64,000 nucleotides of DNA from Micrasema longulum (GCA_022494885.1 JAGVSM010001400.1:62001-126000); one strand, 5' to 3'. Shown: positions 10,971 through 21,939, counted from the stretch's first letter. A program made the numbers and translations. Notes: a model not told the origin generated them from the letters alone.

Positions 10971-11629
10971 ATCCGCAATTTGTCTATAAACATTTGGAAA
11001 TCGGCAAAATTTTGGTAATTTTTTTATCTGTGTTTAAATATCTACAATAAACTAGTTTCTTACTTTATTATCAAGAGCTATAAAAAAAATGTATGTAACA
11101 AGCTCGCTACACGTTGTAGTAAAAAAAAACCCTCGAAAGTATTTGATTAATGTTCTAAATCTCTGAATGTTCATTATTTAATTCCGCTATAAAACGCAGA
11201 CATAAATCAGAAAACCTTTTCCGATAAAAATTCTCCAACAGCACAAAATGATCAGCCATAAATCTCCGTGTTAGAGGAAAAACGGGGTACTTAAACATCA
11301 CTTATTACATAATTTATCGTGTTAATAGGGTTGCGCCTTGTACCACAATCCCACATTCAGATATGTCGATCTGAATGGATTAGCGTAAAGTCTGTTTTAT
11401 ATATTATGTATCAGAAAAGTTAGGAAGAGACTTAACATGAAACCTTTATGGCTTGCCAATATTACATTTATTGTTCCAAATAGTTTTTTTTATATTAATA
11501 TTTAGTTGTAATATTTTATACATCTTGTTTTAAAAAACATAGTAAAATACTACAACAATTTATTTTTTGGCTGACAATTATTTTGAGGCAAAAAAGCTTA
11601 ATTCGTACAACTATCATGATCGTTATTTC

Positions 11630-11745
11630 CTTCTTCATACCCAGTCGTGCAAAGGCCACTGCATTGGTAAACCAAATGCAGCGTATTTTGATCGTCTGAT
11701 ACATGAAGGTAATTTGATCAGTCTGACGTCAGCCAGCAACAATAA
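11630..11745 (-). mobile_element. tSINE1 body fragment
   Basis: On the minus strand this is the 3' body of tSINE1: acgtcagactgatcaaa, accttcatgtatcag, caatgcagtggcc and tgcacgactgggtatg. It lacks the tRNA-like head. Confidence 0.6.
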
Positions 11746-11764
11746 AATTTTATATCTTAAATAA

Positions 11765-12476
11765 CCGAAATTAAAGTATGACTAAATGTGAAATCACTGT
11801 GAATGGAGTTTTACTAAAACAAGTAGAGGAATTTGTGTATCTGGGAAGTATGTTCACTAGGGATGGAATGACTGAGAAAGATATTGACAGGAGGGTGAGT
11901 GCCGGGAACAGAGTGAACGGTGCACTTAAATCGACCTTGGCAAATAAATGCTTGTCACAAGAGGCAAAATTGGCAGTTCACAACGGAAACCTGGTCCCGT
12001 CCCTGATGCATGGGAGCGAAGTATGGATATGGAAAAAAGTAGGCTGAATGCTGTCAAAATGCAATCTCTCAGGCGAATGTGTGGTAAAACTATGTACGAT
12101 AGATGCACAAATGTTGAGATCCGTACATTATGTAAGGCTGAGACAAGCATTATCGACAAAATCAAGAAAAGAGCTCTGCGCTGGTTTGGACATGTAGAAC
12201 AAATGGACAGCAAGAGAACGGCTAAGAATATTTACAATGCGAATGTTGATGGATGCAGAAATAGAGGAAGACCGAGAAAGACATGGCATGACCAAATCCA
12301 ACAAATACTTAAAGATGGACATGTCAAAATTCGGAATAATCGGTGCGCGTGCATGAGAAGATGTATGAATGTAGAGGAAGCGAGATCTGTATGCAAAGAT
12401 AGAGGGTTGTGGCGTTCTATTCTCTCTGCCTACCCTTACGGGGAAACGGCGTGATGGTTTGTTTGTTTGTTTGTTT
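11765..12476 (+). pseudogene. RTE/CR1-like LINE ORF2 C-terminal third (family L-A, best copy)
   Basis: The longest member of L-A here. Frame 1 (11,778-about 12,035) reads VEEFVYLGSMFTRDGMTEKD, IDRRVSAGNRVNGALK, then LVPSLMHGSEVW: the RT thumb block where Y.L.YG.E.W is usual. A single frameshift near 12,035 moves to a second frame with SLRRMCGKTMYDRCTN, RALRWFGHVEQMDS, RGRPRKTWHDQIQQ, CACMRRCMNVEEARSVCKD and the tail AYPYGETA, stop at 12,452-12,454. A (GTTT)n tract follows at once, like a retrotransposed 3' tail. The catalytic YADD part and the endonuclease are absent, so it is 5' truncated and inactive. Confidence 0.8.
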
Positions 12477-12499
12477 ATAACCTAAAAATATTTTTTTAT

Positions 12500-12590
12500 G
12501 TCCACCCTGCCAGGAATCAAACCCAGAACCTCAAGGACGGTAGACGAACGCGCCAACCACTTTACAACGAGGCGGACTTATCTCTAAATG
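12500..12590 (-). mobile_element. tSINE1 head fragment
   Basis: On the minus strand a tRNA-like head: gtccgcctcgttgtaaagtgg, ttggcgcgttcgtctacc, then the B-box gggtttgattcctggcaggg. It abuts the (GTTT)n tail of the LINE copy. The SINE body is missing. Confidence 0.6.
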
Positions 12591-12769
12591 ATGTTCTTAT
12601 TCAGGATTTTTATCTGAAAGAAGTTTTCAAGTCGAAAACACGCGTCGAAAGTTTTGTTATTTTTCAGACAAAGAATCGTATTATTAATCCGCCTGGACAT
12701 TGTTCTTACAATAAAACTATTAATAAGTTACAATAAAAATATTGTAAATAAGAAATTCAAACAAAGGGT

Positions 12770-13230
12770 AAAATTGTCAGGAGGGTAGCATTGAGTCACA
12801 TTTTGCTGGAGGGTGTGATTCTATAAAATGCCCGGTTGCATTCAAGCGGCAACACTACTGACTAGTCCAACTTGCTAGCGTCCACATCGTGAACCCTGGG
12901 CAATGAAAACACACTCATAACGGTGTGATTACAGCAGATAACAAGAGTATGAAGGGCGAATTTTTGGCGCCTCAAAACCAAAACCAACCAGCTAGGGAAG
13001 GTAACCCTGACAGAAAAATCCACTAGAAAAGGCAACAGAGAACCATTCGGGTTATGTTTTATCAGGAATTACTATAGCGAGTACATTCACTAAGCAGTTA
13101 TCCTCTCTGCAGTATATAAGAGTAACGCAAGACCGATTTGTTTTCCCTGTAGGGATTGCCAACGTCGGAAGGACCTGACAAAGCACCGCAAGAAGATTAG
13201 ATAAGGAGGGAAATTATACGATAATGAACG
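12770..13230. other. GC-richer unassigned segment
   Basis: The segment is richer in GC than its neighbours and has no readable domain. The block gagtcacattttgctggagg with gtgtgattctat recurs at about 19,350-19,385, so at least part is a dispersed repeat. Its right side could be an older part of the L-B copy that follows, but I could not read a frame. Confidence 0.35.
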
Positions 13231-13515
13231 TAAAAAGCTCCGGTGCCACCTGTCTAAAAACCTGAATCAAGTGGAGGTGATTGGCTTTGCCGTGTACTCT
13301 GAATTCCTCCTGAGAGCATTAACCAGGCTCGTTTACTTTTTAAGAGATAAGTTGAAATAAGTTATCTATGTCCTGGACGTCAGCTGCTGACTGTTCGTCA
13401 ACAATTCATGTTAGAAGTACGGGAAGTGAACCAAACTTAGGAGGATGTTCTGATGCTGCCAGCCATCAGAGATGCCCAGAGGATCTTTGTGGACATCACA
13501 TGCTCCAACTGAGAA
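13230..13515 (+). pseudogene. LINE ORF2 C-terminus (family L-B, copy 3)
   Basis: The last part reads RQLLTVRQQFMLEVREVNQT, stop, EDVLMLPAIRDAQRIFVDIT, CSN, stop. It aligns by eye with the end of the best L-B copy on the minus strand at 33.4 kb (PLLTVCRQFVSELRDANPT ... KIFVDAICSN). Upstream, gattggctttgccgtg and cctcctgagagcat match the GHVLRMPPESA region of that copy at DNA level but with shifted frames. Dead. Confidence 0.65.
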
Positions 13516-13734
13516 GCGGAAATGGAATTGAAAATTACAAAATGAATGGTTATTAGCTACTTCACAGACTGAAATGTACAAAAACCAAAGGATTCCATAT
13601 TTTTATACAATCTCTAATTGTGTTTCCGTGTCCGTTAGGATAAAAAAAAATGTTCTATTTTAAATATATTCTACACCCTGGACTAGCCTTTTCTGTTTGA
13701 TGGCCAGTCCAGAAAAATGAAATCTAGTAGAAAT

Positions 13735-13920
13735 CAATTCACCTGTGAGTGTAGCGTTATGTTCGTTTGCCTTTAACAATGCTTGAAGTACCGGGTTTGA
13801 TTCTTGGCAGGGTCAAAGAGAAATATTGATTTTAAAGGTTGTTCAATGTAGAATATTACTGCTCTGGGCCACCACCTGAAACGTTGGGCTGACCACCAAA
13901 CGTGTTTGCTCATTAAAAAT
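13735..13920 (+). mobile_element. tSINE1 copy, 3' truncated
   Basis: The head carries gtagcgttatgttcgtttgcc and the B-box gggtttgattcttggcaggg. The body gtagaatattactgctctgg, gccaccacctg follows, as in other tSINE1 copies. The ATG tail is missing. Confidence 0.6.
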
Positions 13921-13984
13921 TAAAACAACAATTTTAAAAACTTTTACGTATTTAAAGGTAAATTGAATAGACATAATTAAAAAT

Positions 13985-14140
13985 TCATCAACAATGTTTT
14001 GAGTATGTTGAAATGTTTGTAGACAAGCTGGATTTGTGCTCCCTAGACAGTTATCTAGATATAAATATGTTGCAACAGAGAAGGAAAATATTTTTGAGAC
14101 AGGAATATGGATGTCTTAGCATTTACAGAGCTTATGGCTT
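13985..14140 (+). repeat. Rep380 fragment (left part of unit)
   Basis: Starts at the usual left edge (caacaatgttttgagtatg) and runs through gacaagctggat, ttgcaacagag, gaatatggatgtct to agcatttacagagcttatgg, then stops. Confidence 0.65.
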
Positions 14141-14779
14141 CACAAAAGTCAACAATTCAGAAAATTCATCAAATTAATTTATTTTTTGTTCTGATGACTT
14201 CCTTTTCCCTTTTACGTGCGTAAGATATGATCAAAAAAAAGCATTGAAATTATGTAATTTTTCGAGGTTATGTATTTTTGTGTTGGATTTCACCTTCTTT
14301 GTCGCGTGAGGTCCTCCTGACTTTAATGACGTCTTGTAAAACTGTCAGTGTGTATTTATTGCACACAAATACTTTTTCAGTCAGTATCGGATCAATAATA
14401 AATATAACAGTATCTGTATATTACCCAATCGATTTTTCTAGCGCACTTAGTGTCAAAAAATGAGCAAATACAAAAGATGACAAAATAAGTGGTACTGTGA
14501 CTGTTTAAAGAATCGTGATTCCGTGAAAAAAGTCGAATAAGATGGACCAGTTTGGTAATAATAGTAATTGGTGACTCTCTTTGGAAATGTAAGGTCCATA
14601 GTTCATAGTCGATGACACACACGTGTTAAATTAGTTCACCTGAAGTAGACTAATGACCGACGATGCAATGTCATTTTCTATCGAACCCAATACAATATAT
14701 ATTACAACTCCAGAAATATTGCACATAAAGACGAGATCGTCGCCCTGCAGTACATTCATATCATCCCTACTATGAAGAA

Positions 14780-15065
14780 ATGAACTACAAAGGTATATGG
14801 TCTATAAAGAGACCACAGGACGCAGCCAACATCAGTCAGTTTAGTTCACGTCAAACCAGCTTGACGACATCACACAGTTCCAGCATGTAATTCAAGTGCA
14901 GTCTTTTCAACCTATCATCGCCGCGACGCTCGTGCTACACAACCAAGTGCTGTATCTTATTCGCCATGTAATAAACACTCATTAAACAGCAACCACGTGT
15001 CTTCTCTGTCAATCTCTAACTGGGGTAGGAACTCCAACCAAACCCTCAACAAATATTGAAGACAT
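14780..15065 (+). other. GC-richer block, possible solo LTR remnant
   Basis: About 280 bases with a TATA-like tctataaagag near 14,800, an aataaa signal near 14,973, and GC-rich sequence between. The spacing resembles the U3-R-U5 order of an LTR. No TG..CA ends, target-site duplication, primer-binding site or pol fragment could be shown. It may equally be an unrelated repeat. Confidence 0.22.
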
Positions 15066-16580
15066 ATGCATATGGACGATATAAAAGAAGATCTTGCCAA
15101 CGTTCGTCAAACCTGACGCTGTAACCACAACTGCTTTAACAAGAGCAGACAATTTAGAAAAAAAAAAAAGTAAATTTCATGTGCAGGTTTCAGATCCATA
15201 TAAATGGGCGTGTGTCTTGTCTGAGATACGACTTTATCCACAAGGAGTTACGGTACTTTGCGCTTAAGCCGACTTGAGTAATTTATTGCCTTTAAGTGAA
15301 AGAAAATTTATAGACTGTGACTCGGTTTCAAATATTAATTAGAAATAGTTCTATAGTGAAATGCAAGATTTTCAAGACAAGTCAAGTTTGAATGAAGTAA
15401 TATTCAGCTGTATGGTGTATATTATATATACATTCACACGTAGAGAGGTTGCACCAGAAAATGACCACATTTCAGTTTATAAATTAGAAATTTAAAAAAA
15501 AAACCTGATTTGCATGCTTCAATATACCCATTTTTTAAATCATCGTTACTATACATTTGCAATCAATGAATTATAAGACACGATATTTGGCATTAAGCCT
15601 GCCAATATACAAATAAAATTATGTACTAGAAGTTGCATAAAAAAAAGGCGCCAGTCCGGGAGAAATAAAATGTTGTTGTATTAAACCACTTTTTTAATCA
15701 ATATTTAATGTCTATCTTGCTAAAAAAGAATTTGGTACCTCAAGACTGGCAGATGAAAAAGTTTTCTGTATTAGATTTTCATTTTTGGGACTTTATCTCA
15801 AATACTCATTAAGTTAAAAAACGTTACTTTTCTTTTCTTAAACAACTGTATTTTTTATCTTCCTGGAGGTGGATACAAAAATAGTTTTGGTATTAACTTT
15901 TTTCAACATTTTCTTTCTCACAGTTTTTAAAAAGTTTTGTACGAAAAAAATACACCCGAAACATTAAAAAATGCTTGATGTTGTTTTTACTTGAATGAGG
16001 TAGGCGAAATTTAATATTTGGATGTAATGATGGATTCGAAACTTACATTTCATGAAAATACTAAGATAACATGGTTATGAAATAAAATGATTAATAAATT
16101 TAAATTTCGGGAAGGTTAAGAAGATATGTTGATAAGGATTTATGTAAAATGACTTATAATACAGTTTAACAAACTAACCATAAAACAAAACAAATCATTA
16201 AGAATTATTTTTTTAAAAAAATAATGCGCAAGTCTAAATTTGATTTTAAAATAATTCAAAGTACTTACATATAAGCAAATAATATTTTACAATTCAATGA
16301 TATTTGTGTATGATAATTATTATTTTTGAAAAAAACAGAATTTTGGAAAAATAAATATAAAAACCAACTTATCATGATCGCAATACCAAAAAAAATCTAC
16401 TTATTTTTCTTATATGTAAAAGTTATGCTTAGTTCTTTTTTACAAATGTTAAGCATTTAATAATAAGCTTATAATTTTCTTTTCTACTCAATTACAACTG
16501 TGTATTAGTGTAGCAAAATTTTTATTTTTTTTACCAACGTATCTTAAAAAAAAAGTTTTTCTCAGTGGGTATATTGTTTT
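15065..16580. other. AT-rich intergenic sequence
   Basis: Contains no ORF with a recognisable motif and no repeat seen elsewhere in the window. Poly-A and poly-T runs of 8-9 bases are frequent. Confidence 0.45.
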
Positions 16581-16584
16581 TTTT

Positions 16585-16778
16585 AAGGACTAACCAGCTT
16601 AGCCTCTATTGAGAGACTTGTCTGAGGGAATATGGAAGAAAGTTATGAAAAATACACCACAACACCCAAACCAATTGAGAAAAAATATTTCTTGAATTTT
16701 TTCTTGTAACAGACGGGAATCAAACCCATGACGCCAGTTTAACAATAAACCTTCTAACCAACTGCGCTACGGCACCTG
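16585..16778 (-). mobile_element. tRNA-derived SINE or tRNA pseudogene (family tSINE3)
   Basis: On the minus strand a strong tRNA-like head lies at about 16,711-16,777: A-box tagcgcagttgg and B-box ggtttgattcc, with a good 5-bp T-stem (atggg/cccgt, one G-T pair). The 3' bases (ctgttac) do not pair with the 5' acceptor bases (ggtgccg), so it cannot form a functional acceptor stem. About 125 bases of unrelated body follow, as in a SINE. It is the best tRNA-like signal in the window. Confidence 0.6.
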
Positions 16779-16856
16779 TCTTAATGCGCCTGATTATTGA
16801 AATATTTAACAATATTTATACAAATCCTGTCAACTTCATATTCTTACTAGTTAAAT

Positions 16857-17469
16857 GTAGGAATATGTCAACAATATTTTGAGTTTGTCCAAATTTTTGT
16901 AGACAAGGACTGGATTCAACTCCCTGGGGAGCTGTTTATATTAACATATTACAACAGAGATGAAGAACATTTAAGAAAAGGTAATATAGAAGTCTAGGCA
17001 TCTACAGGGCTTATGACCTGTCAATGGCTGGTTTAAATGACCACTTTACATACTGTGTAACATTCACCATTCTGCCTATATTTGAACATCTATATTTCTT
17101 AGCTCCCTGGGGAGTTGAATCCAGTCCTTGTCTACAAAAAATTGGACAAACTAAAAATATTGTTGATAAATTACCTGGTCCATGAAGAAGTATGGAAATT
17201 TAAAAAATAACATTTTCAGGCGTTGCCTAGTATGTAGGTGAAATAATTTAATTAGATGAATCTCACCAGCATAAGTGAAAGTTTCAGCTGTTTAACTTCA
17301 CAAACATCAACAGATGAAAAAAATGAAGGAATATAGATGTTCAAATATAGGTAGAATGGTGAATGTTACACAGTGTGTAAAGTGGCCACTTAAACCAGCC
17401 ATTGACAGGTCATAAGCCCTGTAGATGCCTAGACTTCTATATAACCTTTTCTTGATAGTAGGAATATGT
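16857..17469. mobile_element. Rep380 foldback composite with 12-bp target-site duplication
   Basis: The 12 bases gtaggaatatgt flank the element exactly (16,857-16,868 and 17,458-17,469). The 589-bp interior begins with caacaatattttgagtttgtc. It holds a plus-oriented Rep380 left half (to about 17,095), a short inverted piece of the left end (gttgaatccagtccttg, about 17,110-17,165), and a long minus-oriented part (17,210-17,457) that ends inside the unit. No ORF. The duplication shows the composite inserted as one piece. Confidence 0.78.
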
Positions 17470-18275
17470 ATTTGAATGTTCCAAATGCTTTATTTAATTT
17501 CTAAGTTTACATAATTCATTCAGTACCATACTTGTAAAAACGCTTCGGGCGTTTATGTAAATTAAATAAACTAACAAATTATGAAAATCTGACTCCCATT
17601 CAGAAAAAATGCGAAGTCATAAAATTAAATTTCATATAAGGCAGTAAAAAAATATTTTTAAATGGGGAAAAACATTTATGAAGCAAAAAATTATTTCATA
17701 ATTCAAACTGATGGTCAAGAAATATATATTATACTAGTAATAAATGAAATATACGTTCATTGTTATTATTTAAGCACGCTTTTTCAAGATTTAAAATAAA
17801 AAAATGGTAAAAGCATAAAACAAAATATTTAAGGAAGCCAATACATTTAACAGAATAACGATTAGTTTTAAATGAGCAGTGTGAAAACTCAGTGATATCA
17901 ACTATTCTGCCTTAGCCTGAGTTTTTAGTTTAAGTAAAGTTCTGCTATTGTTGTTAAAACGTATAATATTTTATTGGTGTGTGATTATTACTAATGAAAT
18001 AATAATTAATGTCTTACCGTGGTGTTAAGAATAATTAAATAATCATTTCGTTCAATTTTTTATTTACAAGACTGTGCTGAGAAGTATCCAAGTAAAACCC
18101 CTTTTTAATGATGATTTAAATCCCAATTTCATCGATGTTCAATAATTAGAATGTCTAAATTTATTTACGATAGTGAGTTAAACATATTACAAATAACTTC
18201 AAAAAATATCAACGGATGTAGATTAAATAGTTAATATATGAAGACTTGGGATAATAAAAGGCATATTAACAAATT
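17470..18275. other. AT-rich intergenic sequence
   Basis: No ORF with a domain and no recognised repeat. Confidence 0.45.
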
Positions 18276-18279
18276 ATTA

Positions 18280-18530
18280 TGCCTTGTATGTAGAATAATT
18301 CAATTAGATTAATCTCTTCACAACAATAAAGATTTTAGCTTTATAACTTCACTAAATTCAACTATTGGAAGAACTGAAGAAATATCAATAATAAATATGG
18401 TGAATGTTACACAGTGTGTAAAGTGGCCACTTAAATCAGCCAATGAAAGGTCATAAGCCCTGTAAATGCGTAGACTTCCATTTTCTCTTCTCTTAATTGT
18501 TCTCTATCCGTGTTGTAATATTTGAACTTA
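18280..18530 (-). repeat. Rep380 fragment
   Basis: Minus-strand copy covering most of a unit: atgccttgtatgtag, ttcaattagattaatctc, gaatgttacacagtgtgtaa, agtggccacttaaatcagcc, catttacagggc (reversed) and a gttgtaatattt end. Two internal parts are diverged. Confidence 0.7.
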
Positions 18531-18774
18531 GGGATATGACTTTAAATTTTATCATTTTAAGAAAAACACGCAAATTGCGTTTTTATGATTAACCTAAGTA
18601 AACACATTTTCGTGCCATATTTATAAATCGTAATTAACCGAGCAAAGTTCGAATCTTGGGTATTCTGATCCGAAATTTGAAACACTACCAAAAGGACTAC
18701 AAGATTCAATCAGAATTGCAAATGACAAATACAGCTTTAGAACATTGCAGCGATACGGAATGTAGAGATATGTA

Positions 18775-18890
18775 AACATGTGGAATAGTAAATGTTTCAC
18801 ACTGTGTTCAGTGATGATTTAAACTAATCAATAACGAGTCACAAGTCTTGTTAATGCCTAGATAAATATATTCCCTTGTAATTTATGTTT
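18775..18890 (-). repeat. Rep380 fragment, strongly diverged
   Basis: The order ggaatagtaaatgtttcaca, actgtgt, aatcaataacgagtcac, ttgttaatgcctaga follows the minus-strand unit with many changes. Confidence 0.45.
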
Positions 18891-19399
18891 CTTCCTTAAG
18901 ATATTTTAAGGAACTTGTACTAAGAATGCTTTTGAGAATCTTAACCATATTTGCCTACTCTGAAGGCATCGACTTACTAGACGTCTACTACTTTCTACTA
19001 TTGATAGTTTGTCGATAAATTATGTTTATTAGAACAACGGGCCATAAACATGGGAGAATCAGTGAAATAATGAAAATAAATATTCAAAAAGTTTATCATT
19101 TTATTTATTTATCAATTAAATTGTTGCCAACAATTTTGAATTTTTTCACCATAACATTTTACTTTTTACTCTTAACAATTGTTTTAAAAGTAACAAAAGC
19201 TTGAAGTTATATAAAAGGCGTAATTTCGTGAAAAAAGACAATATACGTTGCTTGGCGAAAGTGAGCTAGAAAAACTATTTTTTATTATTATTTAAATTAA
19301 ATATATAAATAATAACCGAACCGGAGTTCGAACCGTTAGTAGGGTCTTAGTGAGTCGCATCTTGCTGGAAGGTGTGATTCTATTAAAAGAAGATATAAA

Positions 19400-19800
19400 C
19401 AATTTAAACTATTTCGCCATTTCCCTGCTACGGTAGATATAATAGAACGCCATATTACTACGAATTTGAATACAGACCTCGTTTCCTCTTCATACATCTT
19501 CTCAAGCAGAGGGAAATATTATTCTGACATTTGACATGTCCATCTTCAAGTATTTGTTAAATTTGGTCATGTCATCTCTTTTTTGGTCTTCACCGAATCT
19601 GAATCCACAATTTTTTGCATGGTAAATGTTCTTAGCCGTTCTTTTGCCGTTTATTTGTTCTACATGTCCAAACCAACGAAAAAATATTTTCTTGATTTTT
19701 TCGATTATGCTTATGCTCTGCCATACATAATGCACGGATCTTGATATTTATGTACCCGTCAAATGTATATAGTGTTAGTGTGCTTGAGAGATCACATATA
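19400..19800 (-). pseudogene. LINE C-terminus (family L-A, copy 3)
   Basis: Minus-strand frames read IKIRALCMAEHKHNRKNQEN, IFFRWFGHVEQINGKRTAKN and DMTKFNKYLKMDMSNVR, with a frameshift near 19,650. The downstream tail is recognisable only at DNA level (gccatttccctgctacgg, minus sense). Same family as the copy at 11.8-12.5 kb but more decayed. Confidence 0.65.
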
Positions 19801-20305
19801 GGTAGAAGTAAAATGGATTGTCTCATTTGCCCAAACCAATATTGAATCAACTGCTCCACAAGTAAATAGCTTATGTAACGTTTTCGTTCATTCATTGTGC
19901 GTTTTGTAATATAAATAATAAAGATGTACAGAAATTAATTATAAACACAAATATGTAGTGTTTAAAACTGTCTGAACATTTTGTCAATTATTTCTGTTTA
20001 TAAAGTTAGTCTTTTTTGTTTATTCTCAAATGTAAAAATATGCAAAATACATATATATTGTTAAGAGTCCTTGGCACGGGTAACCCCAGTGAGGTCACAT
20101 TATTTTTATAATTATTTATAGCTTGTAAGACATAAGATATGAATAAATTTTAAAAAAATATTTAAAAAAATATTGTTAAAATAACTGTTCTAATTTTATT
20201 TAATTTGTTGCAAGTTGGAACAAGAAAATATGTAAAATGTCATGTACTCGTATTTATTGTAAATTAAAGAAATTAAAATAATGAATAAAAAACGAAATTC
20301 TTAGA

Positions 20306-20611
20306 TTATTTTTGAAATGAAATATAGTAAGGTTTATTAACTGGTGCAATCACCCTTCGTTTCTTAACACGCTGTACATTAGCAGCGCAAAACAAAGAGG
20401 AATTGAGTGATGGAAATTCTTCGTAATTAGGTGAAGCGTTATTAATAATCTCGCGGAGCTTATGATACAAGATTGATTCATCAATTTTCAAAAGGAAATA
20501 CCAAGATATTGGCTGGCGTGGGATGTAATAAATAACATTGATCAAATCGGTAATTATATACGTGGTATTCAATATGGGAGCGATATCAAAAAACAAACCT
20601 TTGAAAATATT
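20306..20611 (-). CDS. Orphan exon-like ORF, unknown product
   Basis: The only ORF I would shortlist as a host or captured exon. The frame is open from a stop just upstream of 20,611 to a stop at 20,306. It reads LFFDIAPILNTTYIITDLIN, YYIPRQPISWYFLLKIDESI, HKLREIINNASPNYEEFPSL and ends VKKRRVIAPVNKPYYISFQK. There is no ATG at the 5' side, but a possible acceptor (tttttgtaccgtaag) lies at 20,612-20,626 on the minus strand. The composition is balanced, clearly GC-richer and less repetitive than neighbours. AATAAA-like signals follow within 100 bases. I do not recognise the family; it could be a 3'-terminal exon or a mobile or viral gene relic. Confidence 0.33.
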   Translation of the reverse strand, partial: NIFKGLFFDIAPILNTTYIITDLINVIYYIPRQPISWYFLLKIDESILYHKLREIINNASPNYEEFPSLNSSLFCAANVQRVKKRRVIAPVNKPYYISFQK

Positions 20612-20919
20612 ATCTTACGGTACAAAAAATACGCGTCGTTTTTTTAATACAAATATAAAGATTATTTATTTTCTTTTTATTCATTACATCAGAAAATACC
20701 GTTACCTTTTTTATTTTTTATTGAAAAACATATCCAGGCAAAGGCATAAACATATGTGTTTTTTAAATATTCATATATTATTATGTGAATATATCGTTTG
20801 TTATAAAATACAAAAACAGTAATTTGATTATCCTCTAATTTTTTTAGGCAAATACCGAATTTAACCATGAAAGTCGTCTATCAAGATAAAAGATATTTAA
20901 TCACAAATGAACTTTTTGA

Positions 20920-21015
20920 GAAGGAAATATAAAAGTTGTGAAATTTATGGGGCTTTTGTTATGTCGTTGGCTGATATCAGATATCTCAATAGAGATGAAG
21001 AAATTATTGTTAGTA
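20920..21015 (+). repeat. Rep380 fragment, diverged
   Basis: A short copy with agaaggaaatataaaagt, atggggcttttgttatgtc and gttggctgat, matching the middle of the unit. The end aatagagatgaagaaattat matches another part, so the order is scrambled. Confidence 0.35.
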
Positions 21016-21194
21016 GATATTTCAACCAAAATTATAAAATAATAAGAAATTAACAGAATTAAGAGGCCTTTGGTGTGTTGTGATGATTTACAATTGTGTT
21101 TTTTTTAAATTTTATTTGATTACAATGATTATAACATAATTTTTTGTCCCACAACAGACCGGGTGGCCCAATTGCAGTGGTAAATGTAACACAT

Positions 21195-21590
21195 AACACC
21201 CAGGCTTGAGTAAATTATGTTATTTATTATAGAATAAAAGACGAGAATAAAATCCTCAAATTTGGAATATCCAGTGACCGGTTTCATCGCTTTAGCGACA
21301 TCTTCGAGACTGGTATATTTATTAAGGAGTTCAATGTATTTATACAAAACAGAAGTAAGGATAGAGAATAAAATTTAATGAAAGTAAATTAAATAAAGGA
21401 ATGTTTATCTTTATTTTCATAGAATTTTATATTCTCTATCCTTACATCTGTTTTGTATAAATACATTGAACTCCTTAATAAAGATACCAGTCTCGAAGAT
21501 ATCGCGAAAGCAATGAAACCGGTCACAGGATATTCCTAATTTGTGGATTAAAGTATCACTCGTCTTTTATTTCTATTATAAATTACAATA
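21195..21590. repeat. Inverted pair of hammerhead-like repeats (family HH1)
   Basis: Two HH1 copies face outward from a short centre: minus strand 21,195-21,380 and plus strand 21,420-21,590. The arms share the HH1 core (about 21,270-21,313 and 21,485-21,530) plus an extra flank, aaggatagagaata / tattctctatcctt. The left core has stem gtcgc..gcgat, then gaaaccggtcactgg. The right has atcgc..gcaat, gaaaccggtcacagg. The 72-codon ORF over the left arm is the repeat read on the minus strand. Confidence 0.6.
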
Positions 21591-21659
21591 AACTTCCATC
21601 AAGAATTTTCACTTACAAATTTAAATGTTTTAAATTATGTAACTTTTTGTGTTTCCTTA

Positions 21660-21930
21660 CTTTGTTCTGCAAAATACGGCAGCGAAAATTTTGGCTATAC
21701 ACCAAAAGCTTTTCTGCGCATTTGTCGATATGCAAAAAGCGTTTGATAGAGTTGACAGAGAAAAATTGTGAATTTTTTTTTCGGAGGATGGAGTAAATGG
21801 TAACCTAATACGGGCTATTGCGTAGCTGCATCAGAACAATACAGCGTAAATGTACATACTGTACATGAGTCATTTACATCGTGGCTTGACATTCCTAAAG
21901 AAGTCGAACAGGGATGTGTAATGTCGACAT
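21660..21930 (+). pseudogene. LINE reverse transcriptase fragment
   Basis: Frames read CAFVDMQKAFDRVDREKL (the first RT palm block, where D.qKAFD.V is diagnostic), later EDGVNGNLIRAIA, LHQNNTA and VEQGCVMS (the .QGC.(L/M)SP block). Several stops interrupt it. The downstream YADD block is absent, so it is truncated at both ends. It is a non-LTR type but differs from L-A to L-D in the part visible. Confidence 0.68.
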
Positions 21931-21939
21931 GATTGTAAA

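Noticed and set aside
11926..12213. 95-codon ORF on the minus strand
   Set aside because: Antisense shadow of the L-A LINE copy at 11.8-12.5 kb.
16869..17457. Rep380 as a Mutator-like element with long terminal repeats
   Set aside because: The two ends correspond to different points of the unit and are not inverted copies of each other, and the duplication is 12 bp rather than the usual 8-10.
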